64,000 bases of DNA from Microbacterium elymi (GCF_021582895.2 NZ_CP091139.2:372001-436000); one strand, 5' to 3'. Positions 53,458 through 64,000 are shown, counted from the first letter of the stretch. Numbers and translations are program-made. The notes: generated by a model from the letters alone, not told the origin.

Positions 53458-55943
53458 TCAGCGGGATCGCTCCGACAGCATCCGCATCAGCGCGAGCGTC
53501 TGCCGTGGTGATGCCGCCGGCAGGTAGGCGCGCGTGATCGCCCGACCCGCCGTCGGCAGGCTCGCGACATCCGCGTACGCCATGTGGATGCTGTCCAGCT
53601 CGGGATGGAACTTCATCTTGAACGCGAACAGCGAGCGGAAGCCGTAGACCGGCTCGAGAACATCGGCCAGCCAGGCCAGCAGACGTGACACCAGTGACGC
53701 CGCGGGCGGACTGTTCCCGGTCGAGGACGCACGACGGGCGAACGGCGCGCCGGACAGGCTCATCGACTCCACGCCCTCATCGCGCATGCGCAGCGCGGCG
53801 GTGGCGATCAGATAGACCATGATCTCGGCCATCGCCTCGTCGCCGCGGCGCATGAAGTCCAGCGTCCAGCCCACCAGCATCCCGTCCCGCCAGTTCGGCA
53901 GCCAGCTGGTGATCGCCTGCAGGTCGCCGGACGCGTCGACGGCCAGCAAGCGCCACATCCGGATCCTTCAGCTCCGCGAGGCCGCCGAGCGTGAAGCCGA
54001 GCTCGGGAAGCGCCTTCTCGGCGACCCAATGCTCGCTGAGCACCTCGATCTGAGCCGCCATCTCGGGCGGGATGTCCTCCCAGCGCGTCCAGACCGCGCC
54101 GATCCCGGCCCGATCCGCCTTGGCCAGAGCCTGGCGCACCCGCTTCCAGCGCCCGCCGGAGAAGTCCAGACCGGGCAGGCGCACGATCGTCTCTTCGCCG
54201 ATGGCCACGCTCTGCCAGCCGCGGGCGTGCAGCACGGCGAGCGTGGTGTCGTGGATGCTGTAGAAGATCGGCGTCCAGCCGCGCCGATCGCAGAACCGGA
54301 GGAAGCCGTCGACGATCTCGCCCTCCCGACCGGGGGCGCACACCGGATCGGCGACCGTCAGCGCCACCTCGCCGATCAGCCGGTAGGCCACCGCACCGTC
54401 CCGGTCGGCAGCCACCCAGTGCCGGACGTCCTGCCAGGTGCCCAGGAACCCGAGGGTCCCGCCGCCGGGTGCATGCAGCAGCTTGCGGAACCGGATGCTG
54501 TCGCCGTCGTCCCCGTGGTGGGCGGCGTGCAGCAGGACGAGGAGCGCGACGATCACCACCGCCCAGAACGCCACCCCCGCCCATTGGTCGATGAGGGACA
54601 TGACGCCGGGAGCGTGCGGCCCGGGACGGGGAAGGCCGCGTGCCAGCCCGGCCGGCAAAAGGACGGCCAGGAAGCGGCCGAACGTGGTCCACAGCCCGAG
54701 CCCGAGCCCGAGCGTCCCGCTGACCGCCGCGACGACCCCCCAGACGAGGAGGACACCGGCGAAGGATGCGCTGATCGTCACCCAGAACCGTCGAGCGGGC
54801 CGGCGGCCGCTGCGCACAGCGAACCGGTGCCGGGTCAGCACGAGAGCGACGACGACGGCGAACGGCACGCCGACGGCAAGCCCCGCCGCCAGAGCGAACC
54901 GCTCGCCCACCCGCTCCAGCCCGGCGGGGTTGAGCAGGCTGAGGATCCCCACGGCCGCTCCGGTGGCGACCAGACTGACCGCGCTCATCGCGAGCGCGGC
55001 GAACCACCCGGCGCGACGGCCGGCACGCAGGCCCCACGCGGCCGCCAGGCTGAGGGCGACCGGCACGAGGCTCAGCAGCACCGCGCCGACCCCGCGCGCC
55101 AGGCCGTGCACCGTGCCGGCGTCGCATCCGTTGTCGAAATACGTCGCGCAAGCGCTCGAACGCCTCGCCCCGGTCGACCTGCGCGAAGCCGGAGACGAGC
55201 AGGGAGAGGGGGCCGGCCACCGTGTGGCTCAGCAGGACGATCAGCGGCCCGACCCCGGTGACGGCCACGACGGCGGCCACCAGCATGCGCACCTCCGCGT
55301 AGGACATCCGCCGCCAGCGAGGCGGCATCGTCGGCGGCCGCGGAACCGCCAGACGCGCTCCCCGCTCCAGCAGGGCGCCCAGCGCCAGACCCAGCACCGC
55401 GGCGAGCACGCGGTAGAAGCTGTCCTGATCGCCGCCGTACAGGGCGAACGTGAGCACCGTCGCGAAGCCGATGACCCGGATCCGACGCCGGAACAGCGTC
55501 GGCGCCGACGCGCTGCCCAGCATCACCACCGCGAACACGCCGATCGCCGGATCGAGGGTCAGTTCCGGCCGTGCCAGCACCAGCAGCGGCGTGCCCAGCC
55601 AGATCGTCAGCAGGTGGATGCCGATGCCCGCCAGGATCGCCACGATTCCCAGGCCGAAGAAGCCCAGGACCGCGCGCGTCGTGCCGATCACGCGCTCGAC
55701 GTAGGCCATCACGGTCAGCGCCATGGCTGCCGTCAGCACGGCTTCCAGCAGCGAGCTGGGCACGAGCAGGGCCGTCACCGGTGTCCACCACAGGTGCTCC
55801 TCGCCCGTGGTCGCCGGGCCGGCGGACAGCCAGCGGGTCGCCCCGGTGCGCGGCAGCGAGAACAGCCAGCCGCTGACCATCACGGTCACGGCCAGCGCGA
55901 CCGAGAACGGATGCCGCGTCAGGTAGCGCCCCAGGACGCGCAT
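53458..55943 (-). CDS. MprF-like aminoacyl-phosphatidylglycerol synthase with rhomboid-like N-terminus (two frame errors)
   Basis: About 828 residues. The N-terminal 200 form a rhomboid-like helical bundle (HPFSVALAVTVMVSGWLFSL, VPSSLLEAVLTAAMALTVMA), then more membrane helices, then a C-terminal DUF2156 GNAT-like domain (IRFRKLLHAPGGGTLGFLGT, WTPIFYSIHDTTLAVLHARG, GDEAMAEIMVYLIATAALRM) that would transfer an amino acid from aminoacyl-tRNA to lipid. Breaks at 55148-55153 (GCGCAAGCGC for GCGCAGCGC, AFERCATYFDNGC) and 53946-53951 (GCAAGC for GCAGC, VALLAVDASGDLQ). The acylated lipid and amino acid are unknown. The start overlaps the stop of the esterase gene (TGATG). Confidence 0.87.
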
Positions 55944-57256
55944 CACCGTGACGGCGCCAGACCGAGCACCGGGTACAGCTGACCGAACGCGGCCAGCAGT
56001 CCACCGCTGAGCGCCGTCCCCACATGCGTCGCGCCGGCGATCTCCTGGAGCGAGACCGTGAAGCCGGCGCGGCGCAGCAGCTCGGCGTTCTGCACGGCAT
56101 AGCCCGAGAATCGCGGGTCCAGTGCCCCCGCGGTGAAGAAGGCGTGGTGTCCGGCGAACTGAAGCCTGTTCTCCGCGACGAACACCGAGGGGCGCTGTGC
56201 GAGGTCGCGGACCTGATTCCCGCGGAACCCCTGGGCCAGCGACGTCCGGGGCTCGGACGCGCCCGGGAAGAGGTCGCCGGACAGGGAGATCATGTTGCCC
56301 CAGATCTTCGGATACTGCGCCGCCCACTTCAGCGCGCAGGCCCCGCCGTCGGAGTAGCCGGCGATCGTCCAGTCCTTCGGACTCGTCAGGACGTTCAGAT
56401 GGCTGCGGGCATACCGGATGATGTCGGTGTTGAAGTACCGCGACACGTTCCCGAAGACCGAGTACGGCGAGCAGGCCGGCTGCCGACTGGGACTGCCCAG
56501 CTGGTCGGCGATGATCACGATCGGCGCCAGCCCGTGATGGCGCGCGGCCAGTGTGTCCAGCGCGGTGCGGACGTACGACGGGTTGGGGCGGCCCGGCTTG
56601 CCGTTCATCATCACGACCAGGGGCAGTGCGGGCGCGTCGGGCACGAGCGCCGCCGGCGGCAGGTAGATCGTGGCGTCCCGCGGCGCGAAACCGCCGGTCG
56701 ACGGGATGCGCTCGGCCCCGGACAGGGTGCCGATGCGGCCCTTGTCGGGCATGCCGGCCGGCGGCCGCCATGTCAGGTCGATCGGCCTACCCGGGTGGGC
56801 GTCGTGGTGTGCGGGCAGGGCCGGCAGCGCACCCACCGACGGGAGCGTGTTGATGCCCAGCACGTCCGCGATGGTCGGCGTCAGCCCGAACCCCGCGTTG
56901 ATGCCGAGGCCTGCCGACAGCGGCGCGAGCACGATCAGCAGTCCGGCGACCGCTTTGCGCCACCAGTGGGTGCGCCACAGGCTGGCGATCCCCAGTCCGA
57001 TCCCGCCGCCGGCCAGCGACATCCACCATCCGGTGCCGTGCGGGAGCGGGACGCCGAAGGCATCGCTGGCATTGCACCACCAGACGATGCCCACACCCAG
57101 ACCCGCACCGCCGAGCACGGCCGGCAGCGCCGTGATGATCCAGTTGCGGGTGTGATCGCGCACGAGGAGGACGATTCCGACGATCGCCGTGATCACCCAG
57201 ACGGCGGCCGGGATCGGACCGCTCATGACGTTGAGGTTCAGGAACCATCGATCCAT
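55943..57256 (-). CDS. Membrane-anchored esterase
   Basis: 437 residues. Four N-terminal membrane helices (AAVWVITAIVGIVLLVRDHT onward), then an esterase domain of the Ag85/esterase-D type: LPLVVMMNGKPGRPNPSYVR, nucleophile in WTIAGYSDGGACALKW (GxSxGG), catalytic His in IAGATHVGTALSGGL. Its gene overlaps the mprF-like gene by one base (TGATG). Actinobacteria and other bacteria pair aminoacyl-lipid synthases with hydrolases that remove the amino acid; that role is a reasonable inference here. Intact. Confidence 0.83.
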   Translation of the reverse strand: MDRWFLNLNVMSGPIPAAVWVITAIVGIVLLVRDHTRNWIITALPAVLGGAGLGVGIVWWCNASDAFGVPLPHGTGWWMSLAGGGIGLGIASLWRTHWWRKAVAGLLIVLAPLSAGLGINAGFGLTPTIADVLGINTLPSVGALPALPAHHDAHPGRPIDLTWRPPAGMPDKGRIGTLSGAERIPSTGGFAPRDATIYLPPAALVPDAPALPLVVMMNGKPGRPNPSYVRTALDTLAARHHGLAPIVIIADQLGSPSRQPACSPYSVFGNVSRYFNTDIIRYARSHLNVLTSPKDWTIAGYSDGGACALKWAAQYPKIWGNMISLSGDLFPGASEPRTSLAQGFRGNQVRDLAQRPSVFVAENRLQFAGHHAFFTAGALDPRFSGYAVQNAELLRRAGFTVSLQEIAGATHVGTALSGGLLAAFGQLYPVLGLAPSR

Positions 57257-57346
57257 CTCGCCCGCTTCCGGCTCGTCCCCTGCCGCGTCTCGGCGGCGCG
57301 CGAGGTCAGCGTAGTCAGCGAAGCGTCGGCTGCGGTTCTGCGCCGG

Positions 57347-60300
57347 CTATGCGTTCGCCCGATGCGCGCTCGGAACTTCCTGCGGCCACAGCTGGTCGAT
57401 CAGCTGACGCGCCCACGCGATCAGCTCGGCGTCCGGCATCCGATCGCCGTCGACGGTCGGCAGCGGCACGACGAGCGCCTCGCCGCCGGCGACCACCTTC
57501 GCCTTCGGATGCAAGCCGCATCAGCCGCACCCGCATCGAGTCGGGCAGATGCGCCGGCGCCAGGCGCAGGTTCGGTCCCATCGTGACCACGTCGGCCAGC
57601 CCGGCCTGGGCCGCGCGGCGCCGCAGGCGCGCCACCGCGATGAGCCCCTCGACCTCGGCGGGCGGCTCGCCGTAGCGATCGCGCAAGCTCGTCGACGACG
57701 CGATCGATCACATCGTCCGCGGCGGTGGCGGATGCGGCGGCCGACAGCTTCTGGTAGGCCTCCAGCCGCAGCCGCTCGCTGTCGATGAACGTCTCCGGGA
57801 TGCGCGCGGCCACGGGCAAGCTCGAGCCGCAGCTCGGTCGGCCCCTCGGTCTCCTCCCCGCGGAACGCGGCCACGGCCTCGCCGATCATCCGCAGGTACA
57901 GGTCGAATCCGACCCCGGCGATGTGACCCGCCTGCTCGGCACCGAGCAGGTTGCCCGCTCCGCGGATCTCGAGGTCCTTCAGCGCGACCTGCATGCCCGA
58001 GCCGAGGTCGTTGTTCACCGCGATGGTCTCGAGCCGGTCGGCGGCGGTCTCGGAGAGCGGCTTGTTCTCGTCGTACATGAAGTACGCGTAGCCGCGCTCG
58101 CGCCCGCGCCCCACCCGGCCGCGCGAGCTGGTCGCAGCTGGCTGAGCCCGTACTTGTCGGCGCGGTCGATGATCATCGTGTTCGCGTTGGAGATGTCCAG
58201 CCCGGTCTCGATGATGGTGGTCGAGACCAGGACATCGGCGCGGCGCTCCCAGAAGTCGTCCACGACGTGCTCCAGCTGGTTCTCGCCCATCTGCCCGTGC
58301 GCGACGGCGATGCGCGCCTCGGGGACGAGCTCGGCCAGCTGCGCGGCCACGCGCTGGATGGACTGCACCCGGTTGTGCACGTAGAAGACCTGCCCCTCGC
58401 GCAGCAGCTCGCGGCGGATCGCCGCGGCGACCTGCTTGTCGTTGCGCGGGCCGACGTAGGACAGGATCGGATGCCGGTCCTCGGGCGGGGTCTGCAGGGT
58501 CGACATCTCGCGGATCCCGGTGACCGCCATCTCCAGCGTGCGCGGAATCGGCGTGGCGCTCATCGCCAGGATGTCGACGTTGGTCTTCAGCTTCTTCAGC
58601 GAGTCCTTGTGCTCCACGCCGAACCGCTGCTCCTCGTCGATGATGAGCAGTCCGACATCCTTGAACACCACCTTCTCGGTGAGGATGCGGTGCGTGCCGA
58701 TGACCATGTCGATGGTGCCGTCGGCCAGGCCGGCGACGATCTCGCGCGCCTGCTTGTCGGTCTGGAACCGCGACAGTGCGCGCACCTGCACCGGGAAGCC
58801 GGCGAACCGCTCGGTGAACGTCTCGAGGTGCTGCTTGACCAGGAGCGTGGTGGGCACCAGCATCGCGACCTGCTTGCCGTCCTGGATCGCCTTGAAGGCG
58901 GCCCGGACGGCGACCTCGGTCTTGCCGAAGCCGACGTCTCCGGACGGCAGCCGGTCCATCGGGATCGGCTTCTCCATGTCGGCCTTGACCTCGTCGATGG
59001 TCTGCAGCTGGTCCGGGGTCTCGGCGAAGGGGAACGCCTCCTCCAGCTCGCGCTGCCAGGGCGTGTCCGGCCCGAACGCGTGGCCCTTGGACGCCATTCG
59101 CGCCGAATAGAGCTTGACCAGCTCGACCGCGATGTCGCGCACCGCCCGGCGCGCCCGGCCCTTCGCCTGCGCCCAGTCGCTGCCGCCCATCTTCGACAGC
59201 GCCGGGGCCTCTCCCCCGACGTACCGGGACAGCAGGTCGAGCTGGTCGGTGGGAACGTACAGCTTGTCGCCGGGGTAGCCCCGCCTGCTGGGCGCGTACT
59301 CCAGCACGAGGTACTCCCGCATGCTCTTGACCGCGTTGCGTCCGCCGGTGGACACCTCGCGCTGGGTGAGCTCGACGAACCGGCCGATGCCGTGGGTGGA
59401 GTGCACGACGTGGTCGCCCGGCTTCAGCTTGAAGCGGATCGACGACGTTGCGCCGACGCGAGGCCAGCTTCTTGACCACCCGGTTGTCGCCGCTGATGGT
59501 CCGCCCGTAGAACTCGGTCTCGGTCAGGACCGCGAGCTTGGCGTCGTCCACCTCGAACCCGCGCTCCAGGCTCGCCACCACGACATGGGCCACCCCGGGT
59601 TCGGGCGCCTCGAGCACTTCGTCGACCCGGCGGGCCGCGTAGCCGCGCTCGGCGAGGACGTCGCGGGCCCGATCGGCAAGGCCCGGTCCGGATGCCGCGA
59701 CCACCACCCGGTAGCCGTCCGCCAGGAGGCGCCCGATGTGATCGGTCGCGCCCTCCACGTTCCCCTGGAACGAGGGCACGGGCCGGCCGTCGATGCGCGC
59801 CGCTTCGACGGCGCCCGAATCGAAGGCACTCAGCGCCCACCAGACCCCGCCGCGGGCGCGAGCGGCCTCGCGCAGCGCGGGCAGGGTCACGAAGTCGCCC
59901 GCGCCCAGCTCGATCGGCGCGTCGCCGCCGGCGGTGGCTGCGCTCCACGCGGCCTCGAGGAACTCGCGGTTGGTGTCGGAGAGGGTCAGCGCCCGGGTGA
60001 CGGAGCGCTCCGGGTCCAGCAGCGCCACCGCCGTGGCGGCCGGCAGATAGTCCACCAGGGTCACCAGCTGGTCCACCAGCGCCGGCGTGAGCGACTCCAT
60101 CCCCTCGGCGGGGATCCCCTCGGACAGCTTCTCCAGCATGCCGCGCAGACCGGGCGAGTGGTCCGCCAGCGCGCGGGCGCGCTCCCGCACCATGTCGGTG
60201 AGCAGCAGCTCGCGGCTGGGCAGCAGCCGCACATCGCGCACCTCGCCGGGAAGGCTGCGCTGGTCGGCCACCGAGAAGGCGCGGATCTGATCCACCTCGT

Positions 60301-60928
60301 CGCCGAAGAACTCGATCCGGTACGGGTGGTCCGCGGTCGGCGGGAAGACATCGAGGATGCCGCCGCGAACGGCGAACTCGCCGCGGCGCGAGACCATGTC
60401 GACCCGGTGGTAGGCCCGCTCCACGAGCAGGGCGCTGACCTCGGCGAGCTCGTGGGTGCGCCCGCCCACCGACAGTCTGAGCGGTTCGCCGTCGACCAGC
60501 CCGCCGGCGAGCGGCTGGAGGGCGGCGCGCACCGACGCGGTGACGATCAGCGGACCCCGCAGCTGCGGGTCGGCGGCATCCCATTCCCGGATCCGATGCA
60601 AGCCCTCCAGCCTGCGGCCGACGGTCTCGGCGCTGGGGCTGAGCCGCTCGTGCGGCAGAGTCTCCCATGCGGGGAAGTGCAGCACGGTGGCACCGGGCAG
60701 CAGCGCCTCGAGGGCGGGGCCGACGGCGTCCGCGCGGCGCCCGGTCGGGGTGATCACCAGCAGGGCGGCCGGTTTGTCGGCGAGCCGCCGCCGCTCCAGG
60801 AGGGACGCGAGCACGGGGGCATCGAGTCCTTCGACGAGGGAGAGGTCGGCGTCCACGGATGCCGCGGCCAGCGCCTCTCGCACGGTCTCGGCCTGCGCGA
60901 GGGCGCGCGCGATCCCGGGAACTGTCAC
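57347..60928 (-). CDS. mfd: Transcription-repair coupling factor Mfd (at least five frame errors)
   Basis: About 1,195 residues. N-terminal UvrB-like module ([20 protein letters not shown]), CarD-like polymerase-binding domain ([17 protein letters not shown]), RecG-like motor with Walker [17 protein letters not shown] and [14 protein letters not shown], and C-terminal TRCF domain. Breaks: about 59430 (CTTCAAGCTG for CTTCAGCTG), about 58130, 57816-57821, 57683-57688 and 57511-57516; the last three are GAGCTTGC or GGCTTGC for GAGCTGC or GGCTGC. Repair gives a continuous protein ending VPSAHRANA. Removes stalled polymerase and recruits UvrA. Confidence 0.95.
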
Positions 60929-60967
60929 TCCAGGAGTCTACGTTCTCCCGCCGACATGCTCCGCGTC

Positions 60968-61551
60968 TCACGTCCTCGGGGCATGGTGCTTCTGCTGGGC
61001 GGGCAGCAGTCCCTCGTCGATGAGCAGCTCCACCGCGTCGGCCGCGTCGCCGAGCACGAGCGGGAGCGCGGCGCGGTCTGCCGCGCTGAACGGGTCGAGC
61101 ACCCAGTCGGCCGGGTCCTGCCGGCCCGGGGGCGCCCGATGCCCACCCGGACTCGCGGGAAGTCGGGTGTGCCCAGCGCCTTCGCGATGTCGCGTACGCC
61201 GTTGTGGCCGCCGTGCCCGCCGCCGACCTTGAGCCGGATCGCATCGAAGGGGATGTCGAGCTCGTCGTGCACCACGATCACGTGGGCCGGGTCGACGCCG
61301 TAGAACCGGGACAGGTTCGCGACCGGGCCGCCGGAGACGTTCATATAGCTGTTCAGCTTCGCCAGCACGACCTTGTCCGCGCCGGGGCGCAGCCACGTCT
61401 CGACCACGCGTGCACCGGCCTTGTGGGATCTGAAGCGCTCCCCGCGCCGAGCAGCCAGCTCGTCGACGACCATCTGGCCGACGTTGTGCCGGGTCGTCTC
61501 GTACTGCGGTCCCGGATTACCCAGGCCCACCACGAGCCACGTCTGCGGCAT
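60968..61551 (-). CDS. pth: Peptidyl-tRNA hydrolase (one frame error)
   Basis: Recycles tRNA from peptidyl-tRNA. Signatures: [20 protein letters not shown] with catalytic His, [12 protein letters not shown] with Asn, [20 protein letters not shown] with Asp, and GHNGVRDI. The break near 61125 (C5 for C6, [18 protein letters not shown]) is a homopolymer loss; the repaired protein is about 194 residues and ends QQKHHAPRT at 60968. Upstream neighbour rplY is the classic partner. Confidence 0.95.
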
Positions 61552-61554
61552 GGA

Positions 61555-62172
61555 TCACTCCGCGGCGGGCTCCTCGGCGGGCGCCACCTCGGCGGCCTCC
61601 GCCTCGGTGGTCTCGTCCTCGGGCACGGATGCCGCGGCCGGCACCGAGATCGCGATGATCAGCAGGTCCTTCTCGTCCACGAGCGACGCGCCCTTGGGCA
61701 GCGCGATGTCGCCGGCGGTGAGGTGCTCGCCCTCTTCGCGGCCCTCGATGCTGACCTCGACGTGCTCCGGGATGTGGGTCGCCTCCACCTCGAGACGCAG
61801 GGTGGTCGTGTCGAGGTTGGCCATCGTGCCCGGCGCGGATTCGCCGACGACGATCACGGGGACCTCGACCTGCACCTTCTCGCCCTTCTTCACGACGAGC
61901 AGGTCGATGTGCTCGATGATCTGGCGCACCGGGTCGCGCTGCACGTCCTTGACCAGGGTGAGCTGGTGGGCGCCGTTGACATCGAGCTCGAGCACCGTGT
62001 TGGCGCGACGCACCAGCAGCGAGACCTGGTGGCCCGGCAGTGCGACGTGCACCGGGTCGGTGCCGTGGCCGTAGATGACGGCGGGGATCTTGCCGGCGGC
62101 GCGCAGACGGCGCGCGAAGCCCTTGCCGAAGTTCTCACGCAGCTCGGCGTGCACCTTGGTGTCGTCAGACAT
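61555..62172 (-). CDS. rplY: 50S ribosomal protein L25/Ctc
   Basis: 205 residues: N-terminal L25 barrel binding 5S rRNA (HAELRENFGKGFARRLRAAG, PAVIYGHGTDPVHVALPGHQ) plus the C-terminal beta domain of the long general-stress Ctc form (VEATHIPEHVEVSIEGREEG) and an acidic Ala-rich tail. ATG at 62172 behind GAGGAGAG. Four bases from pth, one operon. Intact. Confidence 0.95.
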   Translation of the reverse strand: MSDDTKVHAELRENFGKGFARRLRAAGKIPAVIYGHGTDPVHVALPGHQVSLLVRRANTVLELDVNGAHQLTLVKDVQRDPVRQIIEHIDLLVVKKGEKVQVEVPVIVVGESAPGTMANLDTTTLRLEVEATHIPEHVEVSIEGREEGEHLTAGDIALPKGASLVDEKDLLIIAISVPAAASVPEDETTEAEAAEVAPAEEPAAE

Positions 62173-62411
62173 GTGTCTCTCCTCGCAGACCTGCGGGGCA
62201 GGTCCTGATGTTTCGGGGTCTGTGTTCAACTCGAACGCATGCGCGTGAGGAAAGCCGCAGGGCCTGCTTCACCGCGTCGATCACGGATGCCACTCGCCGC
62301 GCATCGGGTGCACGTGCGGCATCCCTCGCCGAAGTTGCGTCCCAAGTCTATCAGGCGGACCGATAGCATGAGGACGACGTCTGCGCACTCGACCCGCCCC
62401 AGGAGGAACAC

Positions 62412-62537
62412 ATGGACGCACAGCTCGCCTCGGACATGCTCCTGGGATTCATCGGCCTGGTCGTGCTCATCGGGGCGGTCAGCCTGGTGGCGTCGTTCTG
62501 GCACCTGGGCCGGCAGAACAACTACCGCAAGCACTGA
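62412..62537 (+). CDS. Small 41-aa membrane protein
   Basis: A short gene easily missed: ATG at 62412 directly behind AGGAGGA, a near-perfect ribosome site. The product starts MDAQLASDM, has one helix (LLGFIGLVVLIGAVSLVASF) and a basic tail (HLGRQNNYRKH). No family is recognised. The strong ribosome site, clear membrane topology and clean position 45 bp before the dehydrogenase gene support its reality. Confidence 0.65.
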   Translation: MDAQLASDMLLGFIGLVVLIGAVSLVASFWHLGRQNNYRKH

Positions 62538-62582
62538 TCTAGGCTGGGATCATCCCTGTGATCCCTTCCTCAAGGAGTGCGC

Positions 62583-64000
62583 GTGACCGAGTCGAGCGAC
62601 CAGCCCACGGCCAACATCGGCGTGATCGGCCTGGCGGTGATGGGCTCGAACCTCGCCCGGAACCTCGCCAGCCGCGAGGGCAACACGGTGGCGGTGTACA
62701 ACCGCACGCAGGCCAAGACCGACGAGCTGCTCGCCGACCACCCCGAGGCCGGATTCGTCGCCGGTTCGTCCTACGCACAGTTCGCCGCGTCGCTGACGGT
62801 GCCCCGCACCGCGGTGATCATGGTCAAGGCGGGACGACCCACGGATGCCGTCATCGACGAGCTGGTGCAGGTGTTCGAGCCGGGTGACATCATCGTCGAC
62901 GGCGGGAACGCGCTGTTCACCGACACCATCCGCCGCGAGCAGGCGGTGCGCGCCACCGGCATCAACTTCGTCGGCATGGGCGTCTCCGGCGGCGAAGAGG
63001 GGGCGTTGCGGGGCCCGTCGCTGATGCCCGGCGGGTCGGACGAGTCCTGGGTCACCCTCGGCCCGATCCTGAAGGGCATCGCGGCGATCGCAGAGGGCGA
63101 GCCGTGCGTCACGCACGTCGGCCACGACGGCGCCGGGCATTTCGTGAAGATGGTGCACAACGGCATCGAGTACGCCGACATGCAGCTGATCGCCGAGGCA
63201 TACGACCTCATCCGGCGCGGCACCGGCCTGAGCCCCGCCGAGATCGCCGACGTGTTCACCGACTGGAACGCCGGCGAGCTGAACTCGTACCTGATCGAGA
63301 TCACCTCCGAGGTGCTCCGGCAGACGGATGCCGCGACGGCCGCCCCGCTGGTGGATGTCATCGTCGACCAGGCCGGTGCGAAGGGCACCGGCGGCTGGAC
63401 CGTGCAGACCGCGATCGACCTCGGGGTGCCGGTGTCGGGGATCGCCGAGGCGGTCTTCGCCCGGTCGCTGTCCAGCCACCCGGACCAGCGCGCCGCGGCT
63501 CGCGCAGCTGCCCGGCCCTGCCGAGCCGCTTGCGGTCACGGACGCCTCCGGCTTCATCGAGGACGTCCGCCTGGCGCTGTTCGCCTCGAAGATCGTCGCC
63601 TATTCGCAGGGGTTCGACGAGATCCGCGCCGGTGCCGCGCAGTACGACTGGAGCATCGACCTGGGCGCGGTCGCCGAGATCTGGCGCGGCGGGTGCATCA
63701 TCCGCGCCCAGTTCCTGAACCGCATCTCCGAGGCGTATGCGCAGACCCCCGATCTGCAGGTGCTGCTGACCGCGCCCTACTTCGTCGAGGCGCTGGAGCG
63801 GGCGCAGGCGGCCTGGCGCCGGATCGTGGCGACGGCGGCGCAATCCGGCATCCCCTCTCCCGCCTTCTCGTCGTCGCTGGCATACTACGACGGCCTGCGC
63901 GCGGACCGCCTGCCGGCCGCACTGATCCAGGGGCAGCGCGACTTCTTCGGTGCGCACACCTACCGCCGCACCGACCGGGAGGGCACGTTCCACACGCTGT
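62583..64000 (+). CDS. gndA: 6-phosphogluconate dehydrogenase, decarboxylating, partial (one frame error)
   Basis: Oxidative pentose-phosphate enzyme. NADP-binding IGVIGLAVMGSNLARNLASR, GGEEGALRGPSLMPGG, catalytic VKMVHNGIEYADMQLIAEAY and DQAGAKGTGGWTVQTA; the window ends at QRDFFGAHTYRRTDREGTFH, a few residues before the normal C-terminus. A frame change at 63498-63503 (GCGGCTCGCGCAG for GCGGCTGCGCAG) restores AAAAQLPGPAEPLAVTDASG. Starts with GTG. Confidence 0.95.
   Translation, partial: MTESSDQPTANIGVIGLAVMGSNLARNLASREGNTVAVYNRTQAKTDELLADHPEAGFVAGSSYAQFAASLTVPRTAVIMVKAGRPTDAVIDELVQVFEPGDIIVDGGNALFTDTIRREQAVRATGINFVGMGVSGGEEGALRGPSLMPGGSDESWVTLGPILKGIAAIAEGEPCVTHVGHDGAGHFVKMVHNGIEYADMQLIAEAYDLIRRGTGLSPAEIADVFTDWNAGELNSYLIEITSEVLRQTDAATAAPLVDVIVDQAGAKGTGGWTVQTAIDLGVPVSGIAEAVFARSLSSHPDQRAAARAAARPCRAACGHGRLRLHRGRPPGAVRLEDRRLFAGVRRDPRRCRAVRLEHRPGRGRRDLARRVHHPRPVPEPHLRGVCADPRSAGAADRALLRRGAGAGAGGLAPDRGDGGAIRHPLSRLLVVAGILRRPARGPPAGRTDPGAARLLRCAHLPPHRPGGHVPHA

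Noticed and set aside
53808-56771. A 987-codon Arg/Gly/Pro-rich open frame antisense-like to the esterase and mprF genes.
   Set aside because: No family resemblance, and composition is that of a shadow frame of the real genes.

Overview
The window is high-GC actinobacterial chromosome. Gene content and style point to Microbacteriaceae, most likely Microbacterium or a close relative: many GTG starts, stop/start overlaps such as ATGA and GTGA, the enolase-FtsB-DUF501 block, DUF4245/DUF4307/DUF6264-type proteins, and a tRNA without an encoded CCA. This assignment is inferred from gene content; no marker such as 16S rRNA is present.

Layout. 1-9.5 kb: YchF, a methyltransferase, exonuclease, RmuC, the gluconeogenic/glycolytic pair GlpX and FbaA, a small repeat-type lipoprotein, IspH and XseA. 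9.5-11.9 kb: an ECF sigma / anti-sigma / lipoprotein cassette plus a DUF2231 membrane protein, lying between xseA and xseB, which normally adjoin. 11.9-17.1 kb: XseB, DUF4245, beta-carbonic anhydrase, FumC and an OmpR-type two-component pair. 17.2-31.2 kb: PIN-PhoH, aminotransferase, UppS, TrhA, GreA, IlvA, AI-2E transporter, HtpX/LemA, and an FAD sugar-lactone oxidase with a D-threonine-aldolase-like enzyme. 31.2-38.3 kb: an accessory envelope cluster of fasciclin lipoprotein, DipZ, SigK-like sigma factor, RskA-like anti-sigma, two small membrane proteins, class F sortase and a CHRD-domain surface protein. 38.4-46.3 kb: tRNA, NDH-2, subtilisin-like protease, DUF501, FtsB, enolase and a GntR regulator with its membrane partner. 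46.3-64 kb: AraC/VOC, HisS, MazG, hydrolase, NhaA, gamma-class hexapeptide protein, GdhA, an MprF-like protein with an esterase, Mfd, Pth, L25 and 6-phosphogluconate dehydrogenase (cut by the right edge).

The most striking property of the raw sequence is that about half of the well-conserved genes are broken by single-base indels, including essential ones (enolase, FumC, FBA, UppS, Pth, Mfd). They are not random. Most lie where the correct frame requires GCTGC/GCAGC (or AGCTG) but the sequence reads GCTTGC, GCAAGC, GCTCGC or GCCTGC; most of the rest shorten C or G runs. I read these as systematic assembly errors, probably from long-read basecalling at a modified motif, not as pseudogenes. Broken genes are therefore annotated across their full span and the inferred repair is stated.

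Biologically, the best candidate for a coherent system is the 31.8-38.2 kb cluster. It resembles the mycobacterial SigK-RskA regulon (MPT70/83 fasciclin proteins and DipZ), here gathered at one locus with a sortase and a likely sortase substrate. Candidate promoters of the form GCATCC-N15-CCGAAT precede several of its genes and also the sigma operon at 11.3 kb.
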